Shown: positions 11,330 through 23,444, numbered from the stretch's first letter. The stretch is DNA of 64,000 bases from Antilocapra americana (GCA_007570785.1 ML660201.1:38176912-38240911); one strand, 5' to 3'. A program made the numbers and translations. Notes: generated by a model not told the origin, from the letters alone.

Positions 11330-12030
11330 TCCTGAGAACTGCTTGGGGGAAGCTGCCGAGAGCCGTGTAAATACTGGGAGTGGTAACGCCGCAGCGGGGC
11401 TGAGAGTCTTCTGTCCAGTGTTTTGGGATCCAGGGGGTGTGGAGGGCTCAGTTGTCACTGACGGTCTCTGGATGCTCACAGCTTGAGTCTCAGTGCTGTA
11501 CCGCCGGGTCTGTGGCATTTCGCACTAGACCCCAGTCTCTCAAGACAGCACCTGCCTTCGCTACTCGCGAAGCAGATGACGATTCAGCAGGGAGCGGGCC
11601 CGATGTCGTCCTCATGCTGCTCCTCGGCTCTGTCCCACTCCCGGCCTAGCAATCCATCACAGCCTCTTGCTTCCCGGCCGTGGCCTGGGCTCAGGCCGCC
11701 GCGGCTTGCAGGTCTCCTCTGCTTCCTCCTTCCTCTCCCTCGGGCCGCAGCCGTGTGTCAGGCCCCGCGGAGCGCCAAGAAGAGAGCCTCACGGAGCTGT
11801 AGCAGCTGCCCCGCCCCAGGGAGAGGGGTGGAGAGAGATGCTGACGTGCCAGGGGTCGCTGCCAAGGTCCCCAGCTCTCCTGCCCAGGCAGGAGTGCAGG
11901 CCAAGCCCCCGTTTAAACCAATGTTTGCAGCTGCACACAGCCAGCCTCCCACACCACGGCAGGCTCCCAGCGCCCCCCAAGAGGGCTCCTTAAGAGACTG
12001 TTCCCAAGCCAAATGTGCAGACGTGTGAAT
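11330..12030. promoter_or_regulatory. CpG-island-like block, candidate promoter or insulator
   Basis: By eye there are roughly thirty CpGs between 11380 and 11880, in sequence clearly more GC-rich than its surroundings. A GC box (CCCCGCCCC, 11809-11817) is a typical SP1-type site. Nearly all other DNA in the window is CpG-poor, as expected for methylated mammalian DNA, so this block is probably unmethylated in the germ line. No TATA box or gene body could be tied to it. Confidence 0.5.
11483..12028 (+). other. 181-codon open frame in the CpG-rich block, unrecognised
   Basis: This is the longest open frame not explained by a transposon. The product would be rich in Pro, Ala, Ser and Arg, with a short hydrophobic stretch (LAGLLCFLLPLP) near residue 78, and I recognise no domain. 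GC-rich DNA has few stop codons, and overlapping open frames exist on both strands (for example 11758-12093 minus), so chance is the default explanation. It could be the first exon of an unannotated transcript. Confidence 0.2.
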
Positions 12031-12044
12031 GCCAAAGAAGCTGA

Positions 12045-12250
12045 CCCATACTGGGCACTTACTATACTTCAGATGCTGTGTTACGTGTTTCACGTTGGAA
12101 CGTATTTCATCCTCACAGCAACTCTATGATGAAGGTACTATTACTGTCCTTTAAAGGTGAAGAGACTAAAACACAGAAAGGTTAAGCAGTTTGTACAAGG
12201 ATTCACCGAGGGTTGAGGATGAGCTGGTATGCAAGTCTGTCTGCCTCCAG
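12045..12250 (-). mobile_element. MIR SINE
   Basis: Antisense MIR blocks in order: CATCCTCACAGCAACTCTAT, GGTACTATTACTGTCC, AAGGTGAAGAGACTAAAACA, CAGAAAGGTTAAGCAG and GCTGGTATGCAAGTCTGTC. Confidence 0.85.
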
Positions 12251-13290
12251 AAGTCACACTTCTATTCTCTATATTTGATCTAGATACTCAGTTAACACTG
12301 AAGTCCAGATACTGCCATCAGACAGACAGGTCATGGGATAATGGAGCCCCAAGTCACTGGCAGAAGAAACGCAGGTAACCAGCCGCCTGTCCTGACAACA
12401 AGGACCCAACTTGACAGAGAAAGGATCAGTCACGATGGTGATGGATGGAGTAAAGGAAGAGGGATTTGGGAAACAAGATGACAGCAGAATCCAGGGAGAG
12501 TCCAAGATGAGTCACTTCAGTAAATTACAGAAGAAGAAAGCAAGAGGACAGGAAGAAAATGAAAATCAAGGCCAAAAGACTTACATAATGCTTCACATCT
12601 AAAATCTAAAAACTAAACAAGTTTATCTCAGCCATGCACCCAAGTAGCCAAGACAATGATGCTAAGGAAACAAGTGGAGATTTAATTGCTGGACCAGGTG
12701 TTCGGCTGTGGTTTGAACCACTGTCCCACACCAGCTGGGGCACCATCCCCACACCTTGTGCATTGTAGACGGCTCACAGACACCCCATCCCCACTGCTGG
12801 ATGCCACGCACTGAAGATACTGGGGTGACTGGCACCCTATGACCCCCCCTCACAAGCTTACATCCATTTTAGTGGAGGGGTAGACAGAATGCAAGCAGGT
12901 AAATTAGATAAGATAGTCACACATCAGAAAACATGCTCTAAAGAAAATAAACAGGACACCACACTAGAGAAGAATAGGAAAGTCAGAGACCTATCGCCAC
13001 AGAGAAGAGGACCAGTGGAGTGTCTCCAGGGCCCTCATTTCCAGAGGCCTTGGACGGCCAATGCTGAGGGCACCTCTGGGTGAGGAACCTCCCCCTCCGC
13101 CGCCGAAAGGCACAGGAGGAAAGTGACACAAGCGGGTGGTGATGGCCTTGTGCAATGCTAATGGGGGACCTCACCGTCCAGCACAGGGCTTACTAGGCTA
13201 CATGTTCTTTCTACAAAATAAATTCTCCATCATCTTGTGAATAAATGAATTTAAGTTTTATTGTATTTTATATTGCTGTGCATAAATAAT
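12251..13290. other. Unassigned sequence, no gene seen
   Basis: Short purine-rich runs near 12510-12560. No repeat family or protein motif recognised. Confidence 0.5.
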
Positions 13291-13503
13291 TTATGTGGCT
13301 TAGACGGTAAAGAACCTACCTGCCAATGCAGGAGGCACAGGAGATGTGGGTTCGATCCCTGGGTCAGGAAGATCCCCTGAAGGAGGAAATGGCAACCCAC
13401 TCCAGTATTCTTGCCTGGAAAATCCCATGGACAGAGGAGTCTGGCAGGCTACAGTCCATGGAGTCGGAGAGAGTCGGACACAACTGAGTGGCTAACACTT
13501 TCA
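13291..13503 (+). mobile_element. Bov-tA SINE with perfect B box
   Basis: The first ~10 bases of the SINE are missing, but the A-box region, body and 3' end (GAGAGTCGGACACAACTGAG) are well kept. The B box GGTTCGATCC (13349-13358) fits the tRNA consensus better than the other copies in the window. Confidence 0.94.
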
Positions 13504-13544
13504 AATATTTTAAATATCTGAAATTTGGGCACTGATGAATAAAG

Positions 13545-13645
13545 ATGAAAGTATTCTTGCCTCGAAATTCCCACGGACAGAGGAGCCTGGTGGGCTACAG
13601 TCCATGGGGTTGCGAAGAGTGGGACACGACTGAGTGCCTAATACA
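13545..13645 (+). mobile_element. Bov-tA SINE, 3' half only
   Basis: AGTATTCTTGCCTCGAAATT through GGGACACGACTGAGTGCCTA repeats the second half of the SINE just upstream, with many differences. It is an independent truncated copy or a very old partial duplication. A short (AAAG)n run follows near 13664-13682. Confidence 0.9.
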
Positions 13646-14464
13646 CTTTGGCTGAGAGCCTCAAAAAAGAAAGAAAGAAAAAAATACAGGCATGTTCAGC
13701 ATCTCCTGTTGAACTAAAACTTTTAGGATAAGGGTGTAGCTTCAAACAGAGACCTGGAGGAAAAGAAGGTAAGGGCCAGGCGAGGGAGAGGGAGGAATTG
13801 GCTGCTGTGTGCTAACACTCCTGCACATTTGCACGACAAAGTGCCTCTTCAGGACTTACATTAAAAAGAACATTTAAATACAGGCAGGAAATAAAAGATC
13901 CTGTTCTGTAGTAAAGCTCTGAATTAAGTCCAAGACAAACTGATTCTAATTTCGCCAAAAGTGGGGAAAACAACGACCTCCCCCACAGCTTAATGCTACC
14001 CTTCAGCTTGATTCCTTGAGGCTCAAGAGGACAAATTTGAAATAAATCGACGAGTTATAAGAAGCAAGGTCACCCAGCAAATTGTGCATCTCAGATTCTT
14101 CCTGCTTCTGAAAATAGGGATCAGAATTGCAGCAATCCAGAAAGAAAAAGACAGGCAGAGGCAGAATTTCTCCTGACAGCCTCCATGACCAGCCCTGTGG
14201 GGAGATGGAGGCTGGTGTCTGCAGCATTTTGTTTTGTCCCCTACAGCTGCACCTTGAGGACAGGTACCAACCAGGGGACTGACTCAGGAGACACGGTCCT
14301 GTTTGGGCCAGAGGCAAAGCGGCAATTTGGGCATTTGGGCAGGACCTGACTGTCACTGCGGGAGGACATCTGTGTGTTGAGAAGATGAATTAGGTCTTCC
14401 CGTTCTTACCTATTTCCTGTTTCCCACCACAGAGGTGAAGCTGACCTTTCAACAATCCACTGTG
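13646..14464. other. Unassigned sequence, no gene seen
   Basis: A minus-strand open frame of 117 codons (14003-14356) shows no motif. Nothing else recognised. Confidence 0.45.
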
Positions 14465-14690
14465 ACAATTTCATACCAGTTGATCATGTGCTTCCCTGCT
14501 TAAAACCTTCCCTACACTCAATTTATGCCCCTCTAGTTGATTTCTCAAGGGGAGTGCTTCAACCCTCTCCTTCCCAGGAGTCTAACCCATTGTCTGAAAC
14601 AGTACCAGTCCTTACTAAGTATTCAATGACTGCATTACCATATTTTCAAAATCTGTACCTACTACCACAGAATTCCTTTTGATGGTTATT
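14465..14690 (+). mobile_element. L2 LINE fragment, diverged
   Basis: ATCATGTGCTTCCCTGCTTA, then AAACCTTCCCTACACTCAAT, resembles the L2 segment that reads CCCTGCTTAAAACCCTTCAA in better-kept copies. Moderate certainty. Confidence 0.45.
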
Positions 14691-15110
14691 AAAAGATATA
14701 TTTTTTCCTCTTAGATTAACCAATAGCCATGAGTAATCAACCATTCATTGAACAACTTATTTATTTCACCATCTTTTATCTACTGGGACCTCCTAGGTGT
14801 CTGGCACCTTATAAAGTTTTCCAGGGACATCAGCAGATGACACAAGATCCTGAGTCTCAGGGAGCCAACAGTGGGTAAGACCAAGGCCCGACAAAGCTTC
14901 TATAGAGAGCCAGAGAGTAAACATCTGAGGCCACGTGAAGACTCAGTAACATATTTCCCTTTGCCTAACTTTTTTCCAGTCTTTAAAACTGTACAAATCA
15001 TTCTTATCTCAAGGAACTTTGAAAATAGGCCATGGCTCAAATTTATCCCATTAGCTATAGTTTGTCAAGTCCTGTGTAAGCGAGGCAAGCATCCTAATAA
15101 TCACATAAGT
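14691..15110. other. Unassigned sequence, no gene seen
   Basis: AT-rich sequence without recognised repeats. Confidence 0.45.
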
Positions 15111-15122
15111 ACAGATGTTATA

Positions 15123-15311
15123 GGGCTTTCCCAGTGGCTCAGACAGTAAAGAATCTGCCTGCAATGTGGAAGACTGGGGTTTGATCCCTGGGTTGGGAAG
15201 ATTCCTTGGAGAAGGAGGATTGCCTGGAGGATTCCATGGACAGAGGAGCCTGGTCGGCTACAACCCACGGCATCGCAAAGAGTCAGGCATGACTGAAGGA
15301 CTATCACTTTC
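15123..15311 (+). mobile_element. Bov-tA SINE with target-site duplication
   Basis: 5' GGGCTTTCCCAGTGGCTCAG, B box GGTTTGATCCC and 3' end CATCGCAAAGAGTCAGGCAT. It is flanked by ACAGATGTTATA (15111-15122) and ACAGATGTGATA (15312-15323), 11 of 12 identical. About 20 bp of the middle body are missing. Confidence 0.95.
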
Positions 15312-15725
15312 ACAGATGTGATAAGCCTACAGCAGAAGGAAGGGAGAAAAACAATCTATTTTGGGGATGACTTTGGAGGGGTTTGACGAAGCCTCTAAGG
15401 AAAAGAAACATCTACAGTGTAATTTGATGGAGGAAGTTTGGATGAATACCAAGAAAAGAAACAGGCAGAATGGGGTGGAACAGGAAGAGGCTTCAGGACA
15501 AGGGCAGCAGACCTGGGAGGCATCCCGAGCACACAGGGCCTGGGCCACACCAGGGAGCCTGGATTGCATCTTGGTTCTGCTGAAACGCTTGCCCCAGCTG
15601 TAAGCAGAGGACTGCCAGGATCTGACGCAAATCTAAAGAACCCTTCTGACTGCTGGGCACGCTCTGCTTTGGGAAAGTAAGAGGTACAAAGTCGGGGGTC
15701 AAGGGGGCAGTCACCTGTAGCCTCA

Positions 15726-16127
15726 TGTTATGGGTTGAAATGTGTCTCCCCTTCCTCTCCAGATAGGTTGAAGTGCTCATCCCCAGCCCTATAGAACATG
15801 GCTTTGTTTGGAAATGGAGTCACTAGAGATGCAAGTAGTTCTGATGGGGGTCACATCCGGCGCCACTAGTGTCCTTATGAAGAAATGGCCACGGGAAGAC
15901 AGAGACACAGGGCAAACACCACTTGACCTTCAGGGTAGAGACCGACTTATGCAGCCACAAGGATGGCCAGCAAACCTTGAGGAGCCAGCAAGAGGCCAGG
16001 GAGGATGTCCCTGCAGGCCCAGAGAGAGCACGGCCCTGTCGGCTCTGATTTATAGACTCGGAGCTTCTAGAGCTGCGAGATGTTACTCTTTTGTAGGCTC
16101 AGCGGCCCAGCCTTGGGCACCTAACAC
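15726..16127 (+). mobile_element. MLT1-like (MaLR) solo LTR
   Basis: It begins TGTTATGGGTTGAAATGTGT, continues with GTTGAAGTGCTCATCCCCAG, CTTTGTTTGGAAATGGAGTC, GTGTCCTTATGAAGAAATGG and GAGCTTCTAGAGCTGCGAGA, and ends near CTAACACA. These are the landmarks of old MaLR-type LTRs. The 126-codon open frame inside (15808-16188) is fortuitous. No internal region flanks it, so it is a solo LTR. Confidence 0.65.
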
Positions 16128-18228
16128 ATCTTGTAAGGGTGACGGAGGCGAGGAGGATACAGAACGGAGCAGGGAAAAGATGCACTGATGTGAAACAGTT
16201 CTGAAGGTAGCATCACAAGAACTTTGTGATGGGCTGGTTGGATACAGGAAAGTGAGGGGAGGGGAAGACGTCGACGTGGCTGACACCAAGGCAGTGACGC
16301 GGGTGATGTTTGGCCGGCCAGGGCGGAAGCACTTTGGTTAGAGGGAACAAAGGGGAGGAGAAGATTTTCTTTTAAGATCTACCACTGCATCATTTGTCTT
16401 ACTAATAGAGGAAGTATTACTTCTATGATAAAAAGAAAAGAGTGGAAAAGTAAACAACCCAAGGAAAGAAGTGAGAAACTCCCAGGGCTGGCTTGAAAAT
16501 CCTTGTGGGTCGAGGTTTATGATCATGCTTGACGGAAACTGAAGCCGCAACGGGGTGCATGCACGTGGGTCGGGGTGGGGGTGAAGGCTGGGACAGACCA
16601 GGTTTTGGGTTGGGCCCTAAGGTTGAGACGAAGGAAGAGTATGAGATGGTAGGAAATCGACCTCACCTCCAGAAATCTCCATAAGTTCTCACCGAAAGAA
16701 AGTAGAAAGTGTTGGGAAAACAGAGGCAGAGAACGTGGGAGAAGCAGGAACACGTGGCTTTCCAGCACAATGTCCTGAAACAGCCCCCTGGTCAGCACAC
16801 GACCCCTCTAGTCCGCCTGGGTCTGCCCGGGGCAGGGGCAGCCTTTCAAAGTGCTATGCAGACTTTGGGGCCCCCCCTTAGAGGAATCACACCAGGAGGG
16901 AATAAAGAGGTTGACTGTTACTTTAATTGAATTTGTTTTCAATTTATTTTCAGCTGTCTAGGGAAAAACCTTTTACACTCACATGATTTGATTCCTTTTT
17001 ACTTCGTGTCCATTATCCTCATAATGAGCTTTTAACGCATTAACACGGCCCTGTTTGCTCAATGGTGAATCACGTTGGTCAAATCAATAAATAGCAAAAG
17101 CATAAAGGTACACGAAACTGAGACAATGAGCTAGAATACAAATGGAAAATGTGAGCTCCTACCTCCTTAAAAACAGAGACGCCATTCTGATATCCTGCCC
17201 CAAGGTACTGCAGCGAGTGTCACAGAAATGTCTCCATTCTCCAAAGTTCAATTCCTCTGTGGCCCTGGAGCCAGCACAGGTAAACTGTGGAGCTAACAGG
17301 AAGCTCTGCTGCCTGTCACTGAAGTTTAGGCAGACTTTCCAACAGTGTGCTGGAAATCCATGTTCCTTTTCTGTGCACTCAGGTCCTCTCTTCAATACTT
17401 CAAAATGCACTAGATTTAGAGACTCGGAAAATTCTTGGTAGCATACTTTTGCATAACTTGGTATTTTTCATACTTCTTTCACTCAGAAAACTTTTGTTTT
17501 CAAATGTTTTAATTAAAACACCAACTCACACTGTGAGACGCAAAAGTATTTACCTTCAGAGTCATTTTAGGAAAACTTCACCATATCACAACCTGAACCA
17601 CATTTTCAAATGTGAACAGAAGTTTTCACATTTCAGGAAACACCCATTCCCTCCTAAACAAGAAGTCACCAATGCCTCTTTCTCTGCCCTTCATGGAGCA
17701 TGATGCTCTTAAGGGTAAATTTGGAGCATTCTTTATCCATAATGTAGGCATTCAGCAACAGGTGTGAAAGAAAGGAAGCTATATGGGACTCATGTCATTG
17801 CATATGACACAAATGTAGATCGAACTAAGACAATTCATATTTACTGAAAGGACACTGGAGAAGCTCCAGCTCTGCATATACCCAAAAGCAAGGTCTCAGG
17901 AGGGCAAGATTCGGGCCAGTGGAGGGACTTGAGGGACTCCAACGTCATCTGGAAGCTGATGCTCTCCTTTTCCTCGCTCTTCCTCATTTTCTTTTCTGCA
18001 TGTTGACTTCATTTCCCTAATGGCCAATCCTCATGGCTTTACAACAAGAGAAGAAAGGTCACCATCCCCTTAGAAAGAAACACCCCATGAAGAATTCTCA
18101 TTGGCTTGACTCATGGCCCGGGTTTTTGTGACTCGTTCACCTGGGATTATTGTGTGTCTACTTCTGAGTCTGGGTCACAGGGTTAGCAGCCAGGATTAGA
18201 ACCTCAGAGTTGGTTCTAGTGGTTGCAA
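16128..18228. other. Unassigned sequence; conserved-element-like stretch at 16920-17110
   Basis: The part 16128-16900 is mixed composition with CpG-containing patches. The part 16920-17110 is repeat-free and AT-rich (TTGAATTTGTTTTCAATTTA, then CATAATGAGCTTTTAACGCA, then AATCACGTTGGTCAAATCAA), a texture often seen in conserved elements. Open frames at 17142-17703 overlap on both strands and show no motif. Confidence 0.4.
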
Positions 18229-18436
18229 GGATTTCCCTCGTGGCTCAAATGGTAAAGAATCTGCCTGCAATGCAGGAGACTTGGGTTCAACCCCTGGGTT
18301 GGGAAGATTCCCTGGAGAAGGAAATGGAAACCTACTCTGTTGTTCTTGCCTGGGAAACCCCACGGACAGAGGAGTCTGGTGGGCTACAGTCCATGGAGTC
18401 ACAAAGAGTAGGATGCAGCTGAGATACTAACCCTTT
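18229..18436 (+). mobile_element. Bov-tA SINE
   Basis: GGATTTCCCTCGTGGCTCAA, then GAATCTGCCTGCAATGCAGG, GGAGAAGGAAATGGAAACC and 3' end GTCACAAAGAGTAGGATGCA. Confidence 0.95.
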
Positions 18437-20112
18437 TACCTTTCACCTAAAGAGAAAGGAGTCTGTGTTCTGAAGAAGGGCAAGGTGTGGGGCTGACACA
18501 GCCTGCAGGGCCACTGCAGATTGGAAAGGAAGGACCGCTATTTCTGGTGCAAGAGCCGTGTCGAATCCACCTCCTCTCATATGCCCTTTGAGGTCAGCCA
18601 CACTGCAGCTGGTTGTGGACAAAGCATCATGTTTAGCTCGCATGCAGCCCTTGCATTTTGTACATAACCTGGGTCCGCTTCTCGCAGGGGGTCAACTCAA
18701 AGGGCTAATTGTTTTAGAAGGTCCGTTACCTTGTTGATGATTCTGCACCTAATCTGTTCATTAGGCTGCTTACATCTTTTTATGAGTGGAGACCAACAGT
18801 GTTATCACAGTAAGAAATGAGCTCTCTTGTTACTTGAGAAATTCTCTCATGCCTGGACGAAGGGGTTTTTACATTTATCAACATGTCCCGGGTGATACCT
18901 CATTCCAAATGATGTATTAATCATGATTTGAATATACAAATCAATTTAGATGTTTTAAAGGTTGGATTAATTCAATTAAGCCTCTGGTAGGACTTCATAT
19001 TTATTTAGACTTTCTGTATTGACTTTTAATAAATCACAGATGTGTGTCATGTTAGAGTCTATTTCCATATCCTTGCTCTTTACAAAGTCTTCTTTTATCC
19101 ACTCGTACATACCCCTGTACATACCATCCATCTGTCAGTCAGCCTGTCTAGATACATATCTACCTACTTACCTACCTACTGACAAGGTCATTCCATTGAG
19201 TAGCTATGCCCAAGTGGATTCTTATCCTGAATACATGTGAGGCCCTACGGCCATTCAGAGTCACGCTATGTCAACCCACACCTCATGTTTCTCCTGTGAG
19301 AAACGCGATGCCCCCACAGTGCCTTACATTCTGGACTGACCAGAAGTGGGGACTCTCCAGCCATAAAAACTGGCCCATTAATTCTTACATGAATCAACAT
19401 GTACTGGGAACAATCCCCTAAGAGTCACTGAGATGAAGACCACTACCCAGTCGAGTTTCTTTGCCCAGCACACAGGCCACAGCTATCAGGCTATACTCAG
19501 GGACCCTAGGTCTGCCTCACGCTTAGTCTCCCCCTCTGTTCTCCTCACTGACTCTGTTGATTCTTATTTCCTAGCATCTCTTCCAACTCTGTTTCCTGAA
19601 CCAGATTGAGTTTGCAGAACAGGAAAGGAAAGGTTGGACTCCCTGGTGAACAGTCTCCGGAGGAAGTATTTTTTTAAAAAAAAATAAAACACTGTTCTCC
19701 TGCACACAAACCCCCCACTGAATCCACCAGGACCCACAGAACCAATTTCTTACTCACCCTCTGCTCCTTCCTCACTTCACACACCTAGCCAAACTCCCCA
19801 AGCACCTATGGTTGCTTTTTTTAACATCTGGTTTTAAATATTTATCTTGATTAAAAACAATGTGATTTTTGTACCCTCAAAACAGACAGAACTATGACCC
19901 ATATTTCACAATATATGTAGCTCATTCCATGTATTTTTGGAACTTCTAGTTCCTTCCAACAACTTTATCTTTCCTCCATGTGAAACAGAAACACTTGGTA
20001 TAAAAAAATACATATATTTTCAAGATAAAGTCTTTATTTCAGTATCTGGGCATGATTTTCTTTTGTTTTAGGATAATAAAACAACATTCAGTTTTAAAAA
20101 AAAAAAAAAAAG
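18437..20112. other. Unassigned sequence; conserved-element-like stretch at 18720-19010
   Basis: The part 18720-19010 is repeat-free and rich in homeodomain-like cores (GATGTATTAATCATGATTTG, TGGATTAATTCAATTAAG). A short imperfect (CTAC/CTAT)n tract lies at 19155-19185. An A-run ends the interval at about 20096-20112. No gene recognised. Confidence 0.4.
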
Positions 20113-20440
20113 CTTGAAGGAGCAACGACTAGGTGCCAGGTACTGCTTTGCAAAGTTTTGAGGACCGGGCAGTGGAGACAGTCTAACCAGGAAACAGTCA
20201 CTCATCCAACAATCTCAGTACAGTGTCACAGGGCGGTGATGAGGGAAGCGCTGGGTGCTGTGAACCAGGGGACTCATGCCTGAGCCACACTCTGGTGACC
20301 AGGGACGGACGGCTGCCCGGAGGAGGCGGCTCCACACTGAGGCTTGAAGAGTAAAGTTCAAAGAGTAAGTAGGACGTACCAAGAAAAGGGCAGTGGGGTT
20401 AGTTAGCGCAGAAGGGAGATGCGTGAGGACCCCTGGGGGC
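20113..20440 (-). mobile_element. L2 LINE fragment, diverged
   Basis: GACTAGGTGCCAGGTACTGC, then GTGTCACAGGGCGGTGATGA, GGCTGCCCGGAGGAGGCGGC and TGAGGCTTGAAGAGTAAAG follow the antisense L2 3' region (size summary, gain, increase, decrease of blocks seen in many mammalian copies). Confidence 0.55.
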
Positions 20441-22137
20441 CAAGCGGTGCAGGTGGGAGGTAAAGTCAAACAACCAATAAATAAAATAAAATAGAGAATT
20501 TGTACAAGAGTGAAGAAAAGAGTCCTAGTAGGAGCACAGGGAGAAGCAGGGACACTGCTGGCAGGACTGTGTTGGCCGCAGTAAATCTGATCTTGCAGCA
20601 ACTTCTGCTCCCTCTGGCGGCAGACTGAGGAGAAGGGCTTGAGGGGGTAGAGTGAGCTTCAGCAGCAATGAGGGGCCTGCAGGAGGGCAGAGGCAGTGGG
20701 GATGGAGAGAGATGAGACTTGGAAAGTGGAAATGCAGCACCTGGTGGCTGGCTGGAGGAGGAGGAGGAAGAGGGAGCAGTGAGGACCCCAGGTGCACCCG
20801 GAGAAAGGCTGAATTCCTAGGAAAAGTGTGTCTACACACACGTATGAGTGTATGCAGTCCGCCTGTCATGGCGAGTCAGGGTGGGCCAGTTCCTGCCGTG
20901 GTGATGGCCTGAATTAACCTCCATAACGAAGGCGGCTCACACTGTCGATGCCTCACCAGCTGGCCACGTCCCTGTCCAGCTTCATTTTCCCTCTGGGATC
21001 CAGGCTGACAGGTCAGCCTCTGTCTGGAACACTGCCCATCTCAAGGCAGAGGAAAAGACAGAAAGAACCTTGAGTAGTCTCTTAAGAGAAACATTGTCCT
21101 TTTAATCACATTGCATTGGCCAAAACAAGTCATGTGGATTACTGGAGTTAAATAGGGGCAGAGATGTATACACCACTCATTGGGAAGGCCACTGGAAGAC
21201 ACGATGAGATGGTTACACAGTCCACGATGGCCAGGAGAAGAGGCCAGAAACCCAGTCACAACACTGATTGAAGAAACAAAACAAAAACCTAGCTTTTCCC
21301 ACCCCATGCTGGTGAAGCTCGTAGAGGTGCCAGCATTTGGGGATGCTCACTTAAAAGGGGCAGAGGGTATAAAGGGCCTGTGCACCTTTACAGGGCTCCA
21401 TCTGTGGGATCTCATGCAAGTTCCTCTGGACTGAGTTTCCCTGTCTGCCAAAGGAACACATTAGATAGAGGGGTATTAAAAAGTTCCTTCTAGATCTAAG
21501 AACCAACGGCTCTGACCGCTTCTGTACCCACTGTCCTGAGCATCCTATTTCCAGGTCTTTATTTTTATGGCTTCAGAGACAAGGCTCTCTCCTGCTGCCA
21601 CATGGTCACGCTGCAGGAGTCAAGCTGCAAAGAGGGGAGAGGGGGACTCGGGCCTCTGTGACTGGTGAGATGGGTATTTCTCGCTTCACCCATCACTGCC
21701 CTGGGGAGTTCTGCCCTCCACACCTGGTCCTGCCTGCCGCAGCACACTAGACTCACCCATCGTGCTTGACCTACTTTTAACCCTTCCCTGGGGGAAAGGC
21801 CTGTGGTTCCTTTGGCTGTGGCTTGTCAGAGCATGGAATCACGAGGAGGCAACAGGGTGGACATTTGGACCCACCCCCCGCCCCAAGTTATCAAACGCCG
21901 GTCAGTCCACCTTCATCTCGGCTGATTTAAGGGCCACAACCGCCACTGTCCTCCCTTCTCCTTTAATTTCTGTCCCTTGATGTTCAACCAGTAAACAATG
22001 ATGCATTCCAATTTCCAGATGCCGAGGTCACAAATCCTGTCAAGATATAATCTGCTTAAAATAAGGATTTTTGCATCTGAGGCTGATCCAACATGACTAC
22101 ATACTTATTACTAAGCCTGTGTAATTAAAAATGAGTA

Positions 22138-22141
<4 letters not shown>
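20441..22141. other. Unassigned sequence, no gene seen
   Basis: Purine-rich (GGA)n-like stretch near 20750-20775. Several open frames of 60-130 codons overlap on both strands without motifs. Confidence 0.45.

Positions 22142-22171
<30 letters not shown>
22142..22171. repeat. (CA)n microsatellite
   Basis: About 15 perfect CA units. Confidence 0.97.
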
Positions 22172-22172
<1 letters not shown>

Positions 22173-22313
22173 ACCACATACCATCATCCTGATGCAGAAA
22201 AATGTGAGATGAAAAACTCAAGGAGGCACTGAACAGAAAGGCAACAACAGAGGCAATGAGTGTGGCAGAAATCAAGAATAGACTGCAAAGTCCCCTCCTA
22301 AGAACTATCCTTG

Positions 22314-22386
22314 TTGTTTAGTTGCTTAGCTATGTCCGACTCTTTGTGACCCCATGGACTGGAGTGGGTTGCTCTTTCCTTCTATG
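22314..22386 (-). mobile_element. Bov-tA/BovB-type 3' end fragment
   Basis: TTAGTTGCTTAGCTATGTCC, then GACTCTTTGTGACCCCATGG, is the reverse complement of the shared Bov-tA/BovB 3' end. The middle of the element is missing. Confidence 0.88.
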
Positions 22387-22919
22387 ACAGAATTATCTTA
22401 AGTTAGCCTTATTACTTAGAGCCCACTCTGCAGAATGCAATTCTCGTTCATCTGTGTAATTAAGGAAATAGCACTGTACTCGATTCTCTGAGCCTTTGTA
22501 TATGACCCAAACACAGGAGAGCTTTCAGCAGTGGCTAACTCACAAAGTCGGCTCCAAGGCTTCCCTCCGATGGAAGGTAGTCATGGTGCACTCCTGAACG
22601 TTGATGCAAGCCTGAAGAACTCATCACGCACTTCTGTAAGCCCCTCCTGCTCCGAGCAGGACTGGCAGCTGATCAGTAGACTACAGCAAAGGTGATGTGA
22701 TGTCACTTCTAGGATTACATCACTGAAAACTGTCAGCCCCGTACTGCCAGTAGACTCTCCTGCTCACCCTGATGAAATCAGTCGTCTCATGGAGAGAGCC
22801 ACGTTTCAAAGAACTGAGAGCAGCCAACAGTGACTGATGCTACTGTCGCTACTATTATTATTATTTTTATATGGCCATTACTGTTAATTACCTTATTGCT
22901 ACAAGAAGCCGGTAGTGGA
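22387..22919. other. Unassigned sequence, no gene seen
   Basis: Mixed composition; a short ATT-rich run near 22853-22870. Nothing recognised. Confidence 0.45.
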
Positions 22920-23060
22920 GAGACTACAGAACACAGTGATCAAAAGTGTCCACTTGAGAGCTAATTCTTGGTTTTGCCATTTAATAGCTGTGTTTTCTTG
23001 TGACAGCTATACCTACCTCCAAATTTACTCCCTCAATCTCTCACTTTCTAGACATTTCAG
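22920..23060 (+). mobile_element. MIR SINE, diverged
   Basis: ACACAGTGATCAAAAGTGTC, then TTCTTGGTTTTGCCATTTAA and TAGCTGTGTTTTCTTGTGAC, correspond to the MIR 5' and core region. Confidence 0.6.
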
Positions 23061-23201
23061 TAGTTGGGAAATGTAGTTTTGAAAGGTGCCAACAAACCAC
23101 TCTCACTATTTGCTAAAATAATTAAGCCTTCATTACCAAGATAATTGAGAGCAAGTGGAAACAATCTCTAGATATTTGGACAGTAATCCTAAAAATGTGA
23201 A

Positions 23202-23393
23202 GGGGGGACTTCTGTGGCAGTCCAGTGCACAGTGAGCAGGGATCAACCCCTGGGCAGGGAGCTAACAGCCAACATGCCTCATAGCCAGAAACAAACAAGG
23301 AAACAAACAAAGACCCAGCATAAAGCAGAAGCAATATTGTAACAAATTCAATAAAAATACTTGAAACAATGGTCCACATTAAAAAACAAATTT
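23202..23393 (+). mobile_element. CHR-type tRNA-derived SINE
   Basis: The 5' end GGGGGGACTTCTGTGGCAGT and AGGGATCAACCCCTGG fit a CHR SINE head. The 3' part AGCAATATTGTAACAAATTC, AATAAAAATACTTGAAACAA and TGGTCCACATT fits the CHR tail. CHR SINEs are shared by ruminants, hippos and whales, so the copy is older than the Bov-tA insertions. Confidence 0.8.
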
Positions 23394-23444
23394 AAGAGGC
23401 ACTGGCATACAATGGCATCTAGAGTGTAAAAAAATAAATAAATA

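Noticed and set aside
13291..13645. Tandem SINE array
   Set aside because: The second copy is a truncated, much diverged 3' half, better explained as an independent insertion.
14003..14356. 117-codon minus-strand open frame
   Set aside because: No motif, no splice context, and similar lengths arise by chance in 64 kb.
15808..16188. 126-codon open frame
   Set aside because: It lies inside an MLT1-like LTR and has no recognisable domain.
20609..20623. CTCF-like site CCCTCTGGCGGCAG
   Set aside because: At least four mismatches to the 14-base core consensus.
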